Source: Lichtheimia corymbifera B2541
Lineage: Eukaryota > Mucoromycota > Mucoromycetes > Mucorales > Lichtheimiaceae
Direction: 5' to 3'
DNA: 64,000 nucleotides
Assembly: GCA_000697475.1 (NCBI GenBank)
Contig: JNEU01000330.1
Span: 94,430-158,429, forward strand
Shown piece after piece: positions 1-12,071 of the stretch. Made by a program: the position numbers and the translations under genes. Positions within the stretch are counted from its first letter, which is position 1; the number at the start of each line of letters is the position of its first letter. The notes beneath the pieces are model-generated. The model was not told the origin of the DNA. It did not search any database and saw nothing but the letters and a program-made list of their open reading frames with translations.

Positions 1-607
1 AACCATGTTGGATTATGAATGTTTTATCATTGCAAAGGTGTAAAAGGATCACTTTCGACGTCATATAGGTAACTCTCTTGGCGTTCACCAATAGCGGGTG
101 TATCCCGAAATCAAAGTTGACGGCGAATAACCAGCCAATCGATAATTTTTCCATTTGTTCCAAAGGCTCATCATCCACTTTGGTAAATATCACCGCTCAT
201 CACTCATTTGTCGATACCAAAGATATGAGGGGCCCCACATTAAACCCAATGAATTTGATTGTGTGGGGAAGGGGAGCATGCTTCATTGACAATCGGTGTG
301 TGGTGGCAAGTCTTTGACCCTTATCCTTACGCTATAAGCAGCAAATGGTTATATTTTCCTGATTCCTTTGTGAGTCTACAAATGGGGAAAAGCAAAACCA
401 AAAGAGGTCAAATAATCCGAGCGTTGAAGCGCTCATGTGAACCCGCGGCTTGTGTGAAGAAAATACACACGCCCATCAAGGCAAGATCACGATGTGTGTG
501 TCCACCACCACCGCGTCATTCCACCCCGCAATGCAACACAATTTATGATTGTTTCTGGCAAGATCATTCACGGACGGAGCAATGGAAAAACCGAAGATCC
601 CCATAAA
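1..607. other. Intergenic / upstream region of sugar transporter
   Basis: No protein family was recognised in either strand. Several short open frames exist here, but they overlap each other and show no domain or consistent splice signals. The right end carries the promoter of the downstream transporter. Confidence 0.5.
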
Positions 608-616
608 TATATAAAG
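608..616 (+). promoter_or_regulatory. TATA box of sugar transporter
   Basis: The string TATATAAAG lies 61 bases upstream of the ATG at 677. That spacing fits a TATA-directed start site about 30 bases downstream and a short 5' leader. Inference from sequence and position only. Confidence 0.55.
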
Positions 617-676
617 CGGGCAGTCTGGGGTAAAGGTCTTCTTCTCCACATTGTCACTGTATCCATCAAAAAGCAA

Positions 677-2652
677 ATGGCTCCAGTCATCGCTGTCAAA
701 CAAGGGCCTAGTGACCCTAACATAAAATCGGAAGCAGGTGCCATCATTTACATGTAAATATCCCACCTTGTTTCCACTCTTGGCCACATTTTTCCTTTTC
801 TCTCCATTTCTTATCACCTTGTCATCGTTACATGCTCACACGCACACTTTTTTCTCCTTTTCCAGAAACACTGCTTTTGCTGCTCTTGGTGGTTTCCTTT
901 TTGGCTGTAAGTGGACAACCCTGATGCTCATAACACACGATAGGCTCACTCAACTTTCAACATTAGATGACTTTGGTGTCACCAGCAGTGTGATTGAAAT
1001 GGAACCTTTTCAACAATACTTTGCACCTTTGACTCCCGGCATCAAGGTATATACATATATCGGAATACGAATTGAGATATGCAGATCTCCATCATCTAAT
1101 ATGATCTGTTGCACAGGGCGCCCTTAACTCTCTCATGGCCTGTGGTGCCGTTTTTGGATGCTTAATTGCTGGTTGGATGTCGGATCGTTGGGGCCGTCGT
1201 GATAGCATTACGCTTTCTGCATTATTGTTTATTGTGGGTGGTGTCCTTCAAACTGCATCTGTCCATATTGCCATGCAATTGGTGGGTCGTTTCATTTCCG
1301 GTCTCTCTGTTGGTGCCTGCTCTTTCCTTTGTAAGTAATACAAGTGCTACGTTCTACCTATTATTTTATTCACACGAACGAATGATGCAGCACCTATGTA
1401 TAATGCAGAATTGGCACCCAAAGAAATTCGTGGTCGATTGGTCGGTTTCCAGCAATTCATGATTGATACCGGTATGCTTGTTTCCGGTTGGCTAGGCTTT
1501 GGTACCAACTACCTCTTGAGCGACTGGTCATGGCGCACTCCTTACCTTGTACAAATCGCTCCTGCCATTGTTCTCGCTCTTGCACCTTTCATTTTACCTC
1601 GATCGCCACGTTGGTTGGTAGAAAAAGGCCGTATTGACGAAGCACACCGAGTTCTTGCAAGAATCCATGGCAAAGGCGATCTCAACCATCCCTATGTGTT
1701 GCATGAATTGCAAGAAATCAAGGATAACGTTGAACTCGAAAACAACGTGGCAGTGGATAACTATTGGCAAATGCTCAAGGATCGCAAGAATAGTCGTGTT
1801 CTCTGGGTTGGATGTTCCATTGCCGTATTCCAACAACTCACTGGAGCCAACGTGATTATGGTAAGATGCGATGATTAGAATTGCTCTTGTAGAATGCCAT
1901 GTTCTCATTCACAATTGATATAGTATTATGCCCCATTGATGTTCAAGCAAGCAGGTCTCAAGGGTGACTTATCTTTACTTGCCAATGGTATCGATTACAT
2001 TGTCATGGTCATCTTTTGTATTCCTGGCATGTGGTTGGTTGATAAGCTTGGTCGTGTCAAACTTATGATCATTGGTTCAGTCGGCATGTGCTGTGGCTTC
2101 TTTATTATGGCTGGCTTGTATGGCGGATGCGGTTATGTCGAATGGTCCGAGGCCGACTTGAGTCATGTGATAAATATGTCAAATCACCCTGAAGCGGCGA
2201 ACGCGGTTATCGCGTTCATTTTCATCTTTGTTGCATTCTACGGTACCACTTGGGCACCAGTTGCATGGATTTATATTGCTGAAATCTTCCCATTACGTAT
2301 CCGTTCCAAGGGTTTTGCCTTTGCCTCAGCTCTTTTGTGGTGTGCCAATATCCTGGTTGGTCAAGTAACACCTATTCTCATGGATAAGATCACATATGGT
2401 ACCTATATCCTCTATGGCGTTGTCGGCTTGATCATGTTGGCATGGATCATTCTATTTGCTCCTGAGCCTAAAGGACTTAGTTTGGAAGAAATGGAAGTCA
2501 TTTTCCATGGTCCTATCATTGTCACCAACCTCGACTATGACGCTTATTTGGCTGCTCACAAGGAAGATATCGAACAAAAGCGTGCCGAAGTCGAAGCAGC
2601 CGCTGGCGGTAAATCTACCAAGATCGAAGCCAACTTTGATGAGAAGGCCTAA
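677..2652 (+). CDS. MFS sugar (hexose) transporter
   Basis: Six exons: 677-753, 866-906, 967-1046, 1117-1330, 1391-1860 and 1924-2652. Together they encode 536 residues, the usual length for a 12-helix sugar porter of the plasma membrane. Family marks in order are GGFLFGYD in helix 1 (formed only by splicing exons 2 and 3), SDRWGRRD in the first cytoplasmic loop, a PESPR-like LPRSPRWL after helix 6, QQLTGANVI in helix 7, YIAEIFPLRIRSKG after helix 10, and PEPKGLSLEEM after helix 12. The ATG at 677 opens the only frame joining to exon 2 and follows a good TATA box. Predicted role is uptake of hexoses by facilitation or proton symport. Substrate cannot be read from sequence; a glucose/fructose or other monosaccharide carrier is likely. 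The very small exons 2 and 3 (41 and 80 nt) are typical of this locus. Confidence 0.9.
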
Positions 2653-3194
2653 ACCATCATTTATACTCCATCTATTCACACGCACATACCATCCCTCTTC
2701 TTCCTTTCTCTTCCACCCGCTGTGTTGTTATTAATACCTTATTATGTTACATATAACTTAATCGTACTGGATGCGATGATGTCTTCACCCCCAAACAACA
2801 TATACAAGCTTATAAAATCGTGTACAATAATAAAAAAGCTTTTACAAAAACAAAGAATCCACCATCATATGCACGTCAAACATGCACCAAAAGATCCAAG
2901 GAATGTCAAAGGTAGTAAGAGCAAATCGTTTTTATTCCTTTCTGATGGCGTGTGGCTGACTACATTATCAAGTGCACAAAGGTGACTGTAATATCGATCT
3001 CCAAGGATACGTGTCAAACCTGGCTCAATCTTTTGTGTATCTAACACTACATATCCAAATGATCCAACTAGATCAAGCAACCAGACATAAAACACAACGT
3101 TGTAAAAGATGATGATATGAATACTTTTAAGGTCAATTTATTCTCCCTGTCCGTTTAAAGGCGGATGATGAATGGGGGGAATGAATGAGGACAT
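2653..3194. other. Intergenic, 3' region between transporter and RPS20
   Basis: AT-rich sequence between two convergent stop codons. It should hold both 3' untranslated regions. A 76-codon frame on the minus strand has no recognisable family and is not called. Confidence 0.5.
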
Positions 3195-3886
3195 TTAAGC
3201 AATGGTAACTTCGACCTGAGAGAAAAAAATTTTTGATTCATGTCAGCCATCCCATCATTTTGCATCCAATTTGTTTAATGATATTCTTACCTCGACACCG
3301 GGTTCAATGGAGATGGAAGTGATTTGCTTGACGATCTCAGAGGGGGAGTGCAAATCGATCAAACGCTTGTGGATTCTCATCTCGAACTTGTCGAAGGTCT
3401 CGGAACCGTTACCACAGGGAGACTTACGGGTGGTGATGCGGAGGACCTTGGTGGGGAGACGAACGGGACCCTTGACCTTGAGCTGCTTGTCCTTAGCACG
3501 TTGGATGAGATCAGCAGAGACTATTGTATCGAGGTACATGGTCAATACCAAATCTGGTGATCGTGACACACACACAGGGCTTCTTGAAACTATGGCAACC
3601 ATAGGGAAACCAATCCAATCAACACATACCCTTCTCGAGGTTCTTGACGTTGCGGGAGGTCAAGGTGATACGAATGCGGTGGATCCTATAACGCGCAAAT
3701 GACATGAGTAAATCTTTGTTCCCAATGGGCACTCGATGAGCCGACATGGCAAAAGCAACTTACTTGACCTGGGGCTGTTCCTCCAATCCGGGCTTAGTCT
3801 ATTGATTATCAACAAGAATATGTCAGCGTTCATCGATTTAAGTTATGATAAAAAAGGACACTCACAGTAGCGGCAGCGGCAGACAT
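3195..3886 (-). CDS. RPS20: 40S ribosomal protein uS10 (S20)
   Basis: Five exons, read on the minus strand: 3866-3886, 3764-3798, 3630-3685, 3291-3520 and 3195-3215, giving 120 residues as in other eukaryotes. The start MSAAAAT follows the ATG at 3886. The body carries the near-invariant blocks [41 protein letters not shown] and [20 protein letters not shown], then [13 protein letters not shown] at the end. The last seven codons, stop included, are a separate 21-nt exon. uS10 sits in the head of the small ribosomal subunit. The first, second, third and last exons are all under 60 nt, so open-frame scanning sees only the fourth. The frame continues past the true donor of exon 4, which gives a false C-terminus if splicing is ignored. 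Confidence 0.95.
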
Positions 3887-4568
3887 GTTTGTTAAAGCGA
3901 AAAAGAAGGATCAAGCGGTTGCCAACAGCGCGAAAATTTTTGTTACGGCGGGGGCGGCTGAGCTGACAGACGTCACTTGTCACTGCTTGCCCTTTCACCA
4001 CCGACACACATCTTCCATCAACCTACCCCTTTTCCGATCCCAGCTGCACGGACCAAATGTCACCAGCCACGTGCAATAAACATATAAGCTACTTTTTTGT
4101 CGATCCCTCAACAGCTATATATATATACTTCCTATTATATTGGCCTTGGATAACTCTCATAAAACAAGCATGATTTCATATAAACGTGTCGCTCAATTAC
4201 TGACCGTCAAAGTTTGTCAGGGCAGAGTTGTTTGTGATTTCAATTCAGTTGTATGTTGACATTGTTGTGTTTATTTTGACAATGAATGTATTGTTAAATG
4301 CAAAAAGAAGCCTTAATACTGCACCATCCCTTTCGTTCATGAGCCAATAAGCCATACCCAGACCTAGTTATCCCTTATCATAGCAAATCACTTCATAAAA
4401 AGTCAAGAATGTAGGCGGATTGAAGAATGCTTATACATTGAGTTCGACGCAATTGATATTAAAGAAAGAAAGTAATCATGCAGGGCATCTAGCTCATTGC
4501 TTTTGTGATGATATCCTATGATTGTGATCCATGTAAATCTCATATCCATCACTACGTAGTTGAATGAC
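3887..4568. other. Intergenic, RPS20 promoter side
   Basis: Separates the RPS20 start from the stop of the acyl-CoA synthetase; both genes run leftward. An alternating TA tract near 4118-4128 is the only conspicuous feature. No gene recognised. Confidence 0.45.
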
Positions 4569-6964
4569 TTACATATCCTTCAATTCTTTGGCATAGGTCT
4601 CACTGATATCCTTTCGCTTGATTTTTTGTGCTGGTGTCAACAAGCCCTGTTTGCTAAAGGTTAGTACCCTGCTAACCCCACGAGCCAATTCCCCTTATCA
4701 TTACCATCTCTGATGTCCAAAGATCCTTGCAAAGCCAAATATCGTGCATAAGTTCAGCACCCTTAAGCCCGGATTGTTTTGCTTGGGTGTGCAGCATATC
4801 CAGAACGAGCTTACGTACTCGACGATCAGCGCATAATTGCTCCCAATCCTCAATATGGATACCATTGCTGGCTGCCAATGATCGAAGAGACTTTTCCACA
4901 GGCACGACGAGACCCACGGGTTTGGGGTATAAGGGATCCACGTACATGCACATGTTCTCCACAATAACGCAGGTCTTGTAGATGCTTTCAGCTTTTTCCA
5001 AGGCAATATATTCGCCATTGCTCAACTTGACGAGGTTCTTTTTGCGGTCAATGATAGTAATGGTACCAGTAGCATTCCATTCACCGATATCACCCGTCTT
5101 GAGCCAGCCATCAGACGTAATGGTTTCTTTTGTGAGTTCCTCTTGATTGTAGTAACCTGAAGTGACAGATGGGCCACGGATCCAAATTTCACCTTGTGGA
5201 CGATCCTTGTTGGTGCTTAGGTAGCCAAGTTCAGGTACATCAACCAGCTTCACCTCAACGCATGGTACGGGTGCACCCACTTCGCCTAAAGCAAACTGCT
5301 CCGGAGCCATGACGGCACACATACTATTACCATTGGCTATTAGTCTCCTGTTCCCGTTATCATCCTCTACTCAAGTTCCCACATACCCGCAGCTATGAAT
5401 AAAAATTACAGTCAGCTAACTTTGATAAATCCAAAAGGAAAATAATGAAAATGTACCTTTCAGTCATGCCGTATCCACAGATGATAGGTGCCAAAGACAA
5501 AGATAAGAATTGCTGTGTTTCAGAGGAGAGTGGTGCACCACCTGATAAGCCATAACGTAGTCGACCACCGAGTTGTTGTTTGACGTTCTTGAAAATAATG
5601 CGATCCAGAAAGCCGGTAGGTAAACCCATGCTCTGAAGATATTCCTTGAGATTCAAAGCACCTTGGAAAACGGATTCAATACGTGGACCTCGCTGAGCCA
5701 CCTTGCCAAGAATCGTCTTGCGAATAGTTTCCCACACTTGAGGTACACCTGTCATGATAGTGGGACCGAACTCCATCAAGTCACCATTGCAGTTTCGCAC
5801 CGATGCATCTGTCAATGTCTTAATAGTGCCATATCCGAGAGTAAGACCCAAAAAGATACAAAGATTCTCCACAAGGAATTCAAGGACATGTGCCAAAGGA
5901 AGGTATGCCATCATGGTATCATTGTCTTCAACAAGATGCTGTAACATACGGCAAACACCGGCGACTTGAATAAAACAAAGGTAAGCCATCCCATATGTTT
6001 TCACATTCTCTATTTGTTACTTTACTTGCAGCCACCACATTGCCATGGGTCAAGACAACACCTTTAGGATTGCCGGTACTGCCACTGGTATACATAATGC
6101 AACAGATATCTTCGCTGGCTGGTTTGACAGGATCCACGATATTGGCCTTGCCGACAACCAACAATTCTTGGAAAGGAATGACATGTTGAACTTGTTTGTT
6201 GAAGCGCAGACGTTCTACCAAGGAAGCATCGCCGTCACCACGGTAAATGATATGCGTGATGGTAGGACAGGAAGGTAGGATTTGCTCCAAGACATTCAGC
6301 TGATCACCATTGATGAAACACACCGAGCTCTTTGTTTCATTGATTGAGTGTTGAAGACCTTCAGCGCCAAGTGTATCATAAGCTGTAACAATGGAAATTG
6401 CCTGGGAAAATGCACCTTCATCATCATCATCCTGTTAGTCCCATTACTATTCGCCTTCTCCTTAGCATCCATTCTCTCTCCTTACCATGTGCCATCATCA
6501 TCCACTCGACACTAGTTGTCAATACTGTATTAGCCGCATATACTTTGGACATTCCTTCATCCCCATCCTTACCTTGTAGAAGCAAACAAATGTAATCGAT
6601 CACCCTTTTTCATGCCCAATTTGAATAATCCAGCACCGAGTATCTTGGTCATTTCTCGAGCCTCGTTGTAGCTGTAATAGTGATAGCCGCTCAACTGATA
6701 ATATGTCCATTGCTTGATATCCACTTTGCCGTTGCTACGTTTGATCTCCTTTTCTTCATTGAATGTCTTTTCAAGGATACGATATCCAAAACCATGTCGT
6801 TCCTTGTAGGTGGTTGCAGCATAGTCGAGGACGTCATAAAGAGTTTCAACACCTTGAGCAGGGATCTTCATGAGCTCTGATGGAGCGAGAATGGACCGAC
6901 GCACAGGTGTCTCGCCAGGAACATTGTCCGGAGTGACATTGATGGAAAAGGTACGCTGCGTCAT
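4569..6964 (-). CDS. Long-chain acyl-CoA synthetase (FAA/ACSL type)
   Basis: Seven exons: 6573-6964, 6486-6511, 6026-6415, 5457-5964, 5387-5392, 4705-5323 and 4569-4646, for 672 residues. The enzyme activates long-chain fatty acids with ATP and CoA. It belongs to the ANL adenylate-forming superfamily: P-loop YTSGSTGNPKG at about residues 248-258, the TAYDTLG block, the SGGAPLSSETQQF segment, GYGMTES (A5 motif), TSGYYNQEE, DGWLKTGDIGEW (A7), IDRKKNLVKLSNGEY, and a C-terminal LTPAQKIKRKDI with the catalytic-loop lysine. Exon 5 is only six bases and supplies Cys-Gly after GYGMTES. Exon 3 uses an AAG acceptor just behind a GAT triplet run. The C-terminus shows no SKL-like signal, so an ER or lipid-droplet location is more likely than peroxisome. 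Family assignment is secure; the exact paralogue is not. Confidence 0.93.
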
Positions 6965-8615
6965 TGGTGAAGGTTGGCGTCAAATGTGCCTTTGTGTGTG
7001 AGTGTGTGTGTGAGAGAGAGGGAGAGAAAGGGAGGAAGAGAAAGAAGCGTGTTTGATTGAATGTGTGTCACCTACAACTCGCAGATGTCATTTTGACCTG
7101 CCGCTACTAAAAAATCACATGTCAGCAGATAATGCAATTAGCAATGGACTTGTTCAGCTTCATGATGCATCCCACGGTCATCAATTTAACACGCTATTGT
7201 AATAACATCATCCATGCTTATATCTCCTTAGTCATTCAACATTATCAAATATAAAGAGAAACGGCTTGGATAAAGAAACATGAGATGTACTACTGTCAGA
7301 AGGGATGTTGAGCGACACGATACGGTTGTTCTGTTACTGCAGAGCATCTGCAGCTGCCTATAAACTATATTTGAATGGTCCGAGCGTTCATTTTGTCAAT
7401 TAAAAATCACATGCGATTGCACTCATTGTCAGAAATCATCAATCAGCAAAAAAATACTTTGCCGATGGAAAGCAAGGAATAGTATTGTTGTATATGTGGT
7501 GTGGTAGAACATTGCCGAGTGGAAACCTTGAGTGACGTTACCCTCAAAGTAATGGCCTCCTTTCTTTTGTGTGGCGAGTGTTGTATGTACGTAAGCTGTT
7601 TTCATGCTGCAGCTCCACCTCCGACTTTGTAAGATGCTTGATCACTTTAGCATGTCTTCCTTTTCTTGCATGGACCACAGCATCTGGTCATCAACATTAT
7701 CACAACATCCCTTTTTCATCTATCGCATATACCATCAAAAGTTCCGTTGATGATGATGTGGGTTGCCATGCATGGAAGATGTTCATGCATTGATCTTTGC
7801 GTCATCTATTATGTGGGCTTATTTCATTGTCTTATTACAGTACACGCATGTTCATTGTTGTCTTCGTGATAAATGGTCACACCCCTTGATGGAACCAATA
7901 TAGTATACATATGCATATGCTGCTTGTCATTCTCCATCATTTTCATCTCTGAGCAGCGGTCTGCTTTCAAGTAGTTGGGGAACTTGGTGATCCGTATTCT
8001 TGTACTTTGCAAGTAGGATCCAATCCAAGAATACTAGTAGGATTTTCTGGTGACTCTTTTCTTGGTGACCCAAATATACCCCTTGTGGTTTACCACTATA
8101 CATCGTTTTAAAATCCTACACTGAGGGATGCATCATCTATAGCTGATTGATCTCTGTAAAGTGAAAGTCAACACTTCTGTCGGATTATAAGACGAATACC
8201 AATGCTTCATCCTTGCATGCACTACTATCACTCCTCATTGAGCTCTTCCCAGCTGCAGCTAAGGACACAAATGAATCTTTAGTTTATTATGTGATTCAGA
8301 GAGAACAAGCATGGAAAAATGAATTCGAAGCACTCTCTATAGTTGGCTACCAGACAATGAAAAAGGAAAAAACTTTGCGACAATGGAGCGCTATCCTGTT
8401 TGTTTTCATTTAATATATAGCACTTGTAGCATATGTCTCCTATCATTTCATATATCACGTGTAGGGCAATAAAGAACGTTGTCTCTTTTATTGGCATATG
8501 CATGACCGAAAGTTAAACTGGTATCCTGAATCCGCTACCGGAATAGGACGCGAATTCTTGGGACGCGGAGAGAAGCGCGACCTACTCGTTCCACCACTAC
8601 TTGTCCCTTCCCACA
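6965..8615. other. Intergenic between divergent ACSL and NSE2
   Basis: About 1.65 kb between two divergent starts. A GT/GA-rich simple tract lies at about 6995-7045, directly upstream of the synthetase ATG. Short open frames near 7569-7869 and 8213-8413 have no family resemblance. No RNA gene recognised. Confidence 0.5.
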
Positions 8616-9750
8616 ATGGCAGTTGCTTCAAGGAATTTCAATAACGCTGAAGACGACGATCTCGATGTCGACCAAACAGCTCAATCTATCCAAGATCAGC
8701 TCCAACAATACAAGTTGACTACATTTGACGCTACTCGATTTGCTGGCTTCACGAACGACAACGACTCAGTGCTTAATCACGTCCAAAAGGGTTATCAACA
8801 AGCAGCAGATATCGCCATCGACTTGGAACAACTTGGTGAATCTGAAGAGGTGACTCTCGTGGAGGGAGTGGCTGTCAAGATACGTGGCTCATGTTGGACT
8901 ATTGCAACTTTTATATAGGCACAAAAGCTGCTAGAGAGTGTTACTATCTGCATTGACGCCGAGCATGAGCTTTCGACACAAAAGATGATCTTTCAACAAT
9001 TAGCCAACCGTATTCAACGAGGCGAGGCGATTGTAAGTGGATCATACGACATGATGAGCCTGTGCCTAATAAGGATGAGGGATAGAATGATCCAGTGGCT
9101 GCCTACAATCAATTCCTACAACGTGAACAAGCCAAATACCGTGCCATGTCTGCCAAAAAGAAGTATTACACCAACCGAAAGTTTGAGGATTTCCGTCAGG
9201 CCATTTGGGTAAGTTTATTATTATCATCCATCATGGGGTTAGACTAATGACTGTCGAAATATAGGACGTGAACCATGGGACTGATGAACCAATGCCTCCC
9301 TATGTTGCACCTGGCGAAGTTGAAACTGCAGATGATGACGACGATTTGATGGTGTCCCAAGGTCGACGTTCAATGAAGTGTCCTCTGACCGGTACCTGGC
9401 TTGAGGATCCTGTGACAAGGTGAGTTTTTCTGGTACATGAAGGGGATTTCATCATGCTGGTTTACTTACATCAAATACAACAGCAAATTATGTGCTCATA
9501 GTTTCAGCAGGAACGCAATTATGGGATTAATAAGAAGCCATCGTGGGCGTGTCGAGTGTCCAATGACAGGATGTCACAAGGTTCTGGATCAAAATGCACT
9601 TTACGACGATACCATGTTAGAACGTAGTGTGGAAAGAGCCATGGAGGAAGACCGGTTGCGTACCGAACAAACAGAGGTAAAACAAAGAGCGATAAGGGAC
9701 ATGGCAACTCGGGCTAAGATGTTCTGTTATAGTTCTTTGATGTAGAATGA
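8616..9750 (+). CDS. NSE2: SMC5-SMC6 complex SUMO E3 ligase NSE2 (MMS21), SP-RING
   Basis: Six exons: 8616-8849, 8919-9032, 9086-9208, 9265-9419, 9484-9676 and 9733-9750, giving 278 residues. The N-terminal part is helical and would pack along SMC5. The C-terminal part is an SP-RING: CPLTGTWLEDPVTSKLCAHSF with Cys196, Cys212 and His214, then CPMTGC with Cys234 and Cys239, the pattern that binds one zinc in this family. NSE2 attaches SUMO to cohesin, SMC5 and other repair substrates in the nucleus. An acidic run (ADDDDDL) precedes the RING. The last intron (9677-9732) is inferred from a GTAAAA donor and TATAG acceptor; it replaces a basic tail with FFDVE. If not spliced, the frame ends at 9745 with a 17-residue different tail. 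The first ATG downstream of the pyrimidine-rich leader was taken as start. Confidence 0.88.
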
Positions 9751-10042
9751 AAAACCCTTGTATATATATATTTCCCATATTACATTGCTATACATAATTC
9801 AGCTTCCTTTCACACGTTGGAAATAGGAAATGGCATGTGCAAGTAACGTGACCCCTTCAGCTCAAAAGTGTATCAATGCCAAGCCATGTTAACTGCGCCT
9901 ATCACATCCGATGACACCGTATTCAAACAACGTTTCTGAGATTGGACATGTTCCTTTTAATTGAAAAGGGGAGAGGTTTAACAGGTAGTTGGAAGGGAAA
10001 AAAGAGGAGTAAAATAGAGAGAATAAAGAAAAGGGTATCTTG

Positions 10043-10543
10043 TTAAACGCCTTCGAGTTGACTTTCCATCTCATCAAGCTCATCTCTGACTTCCTTGTGT
10101 TTGGCTTCGATCGCAGCGTTTTTCTTTTCCCATTCTTTCACTTCTTGCTTCAGCTTGATTTCTTTCTTTTCCAATTGCTCTGCACGTAAATCAGCCTCGC
10201 GGAAACTAAAATTATGTCAAAGGATGGTTAGCATAATGTCCGCATGAAATGACACCAATACTTACTTCTCGCTAGCTTCTTTAAGATCTGCTTCTGCTTT
10301 CTCAAGCTGTTCTTCGAGCAACTTGGCACGCGATTGGAGCTCTTCAAGATTCTCATCCTTTTTGCTTTGCTCGTTTTCGAGTTGTCCCACCTTTTCCTCG
10401 AGCTCTTGAGCGCGTGCGTTGGCAGTCTCCACCTCACCTCGGAGGGTTGCAAGTTTCTAACACGATCGTTGGGTGTTGCTGTCAGCCAATCGTTGTCAAT
10501 GCCGTACCATTGAAGGTCATCTTACCTCTTTGAATTTCTCCAT
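10043..10543 (-). CDS. TPM1: Tropomyosin (short form, 123 residues)
   Basis: Three exons: 10526-10543, 10266-10456 and 10043-10205. They encode 123 residues that are a coiled coil from end to end, with no proline, starting MEKFKEKLATLRGEVE and ending DELDEMESQLEGV. The N-terminal block KLATLRGE, the block LLEEQLEKAEADL and the C-terminal VRDELDEM match fungal tropomyosins, which polymerise head to tail along formin-built actin cables. The first exon codes only MEKFKE. The usual fungal lengths are 161 residues (four actin subunits) or 199 (five); this model is 38 residues shorter than 161. Introns are 69 and 60 nt, leaving no room for a missed long exon. Alternative: an unrelated short coiled-coil protein, but the terminal similarities argue for tropomyosin. 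Confidence 0.8.
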
Positions 10544-11099
10544 GACGTGTAAGCTGATGAAAAGGAGCTCGTTAACGTCGTTCCTGCAACTGAGCTTTTT
10601 TATAAGCGGGTGATCCGGTGTTTGAATTCTCACGTGGTTGTCGAAAGGTTGCTGTGGATGTTACCATATTCCCATCTTTGCTGAAAAGCGGTTACATGAT
10701 GCTATTCGGGTAGAAGATGTAGTGCTTCCTTAAATGACCCTATCCTCGAAATGCAAGCGTTGTAGGATGTAATAGTGAATATATACGTATATCGAAATAA
10801 AGCACATAAAACATTTATCCATCATATTATAACAGCCCCTGAGGTATCCTGAGCACGAGTATCAGTAATTAGAATGGTGCTCAACTTCCGTTTCAATGCA
10901 TGTTTATCATTTTTCGGTATTTCAAAGCTAAAAGGGGAGGATGTATTCAGAAGATGGAAGCAGTAAAACGTAACGAGGACCGAGTGACGACACCACGGGG
11001 ATTCCTTCATCCCATTCAAGCCTTGTTTATAGAAGCCAATGAAATAACTCATATAGATAAAGCATTATATCTTGTCCACACTGCTACTCGTTTCCGCTA
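10544..11099. other. Intergenic between tropomyosin and TVP18
   Basis: Contains the tropomyosin upstream region and the TVP18 3' region. Overlapping short frames on both strands at 10822-11217 lack any family signature. Confidence 0.45.
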
Positions 11100-12071
11100 T
11101 TATACGACATTGCTTACACCTGTACCCCCAAGCAGCCTAAATTTGAATTGTAGAATAACAAACATCATCATCCTACTCGCTATACTGGTCATTCGTTATC
11201 ATAGTTGGCTTACCTAGAGCTTGCAAATGATTGTCCTCGGACCGCAGCAATGGCTAATCATATGTTAGTAAACTTGGCACCATTTCAAGAAAGGATACCT
11301 CCGTATCAATACAGCTACTACCACTTACCATAACAGATGGCGCCAAGCAATAACACGACTGCGCATGCATTCAAACTTGATGATGAGATGATATTGCTGA
11401 GGAACATGACGATCGCAAAGCTATCATGCGAGCCATTAATATGAACCCTATATTCCTCCCCGATATGCACTTACATGAGATACATCAATGCTCGTAGCCA
11501 GGTGTTCTCAAAATAGGTAAGGAAGCTGTCACTTTTGCATGAAATTGGGTCATCAAAGAAAGTTTTAAGTACTCTCTTCGATCACTGTGGCCTGCAAACA
11601 GCTATAATACTTACAACTTTGGGCTCGTTGGGCAAAGCTGCACATGATGGTATCAGCAATCATTTGTTCTTTTGCGCACACCACATGATGATAGTACTCT
11701 CTCTTACCTTTAGGCATAATGGCACTTCCACAAAAAGGAGGATGAGTGCAATCACCCTTACAATGATTTGAGATCAATACGACTGTAAGTCTTTTATTGA
11801 TGATACCTTACCATCCAACGATGCTAAATGCGATATGAGACATAAATCCAATAATGCCCAGAACAATCAATACTATTATGCCACATGATCCATGATCAGA
11901 TAAATGATAACACTCGCTTGGTATACGACCCTTACATATGATGGCTACAATGCCAAGCCTAATAAGATGGCATGGTGAGCTGTTTTCCGCGACGCTACTA
12001 CAGTTGACGCATACTTACCATTGTCCATAGAGCGAAAAATTGAGCGAAGTGAATTCACCGAATATGCCCAT
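11100..12071 (-). CDS. TVP18: Golgi membrane protein TVP18 homologue, nine tiny exons
   Basis: Nine exons: 12019-12071, 11936-11958, 11812-11872, 11708-11756, 11615-11637, 11475-11531, 11329-11420, 11214-11253 and 11100-11136. They join in phase at every boundary to 144 residues. The product starts MGIFGEFTSLNFSLYGQW and has four hydrophobic segments. It contains the family blocks LLFVEVPLCLKLCPTSP and FDSFLTYFENTWLRALMY, and ends GQSFASSRLLGGTGVSNVV, resembling the LGGxGV terminus of fungal TVP18. These small tetraspanning proteins localise to late Golgi vesicles with Yip-family partners; their biochemical role is unclear. The largest exon is 92 nt, so no long open frame marks this gene. The identity rests on a protein assembled by eye from eight introns; each junction follows GT-AG with AAG or TAG/CAG acceptors, and the family match in almost every exon makes chance assembly unlikely. 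Confidence 0.85.
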
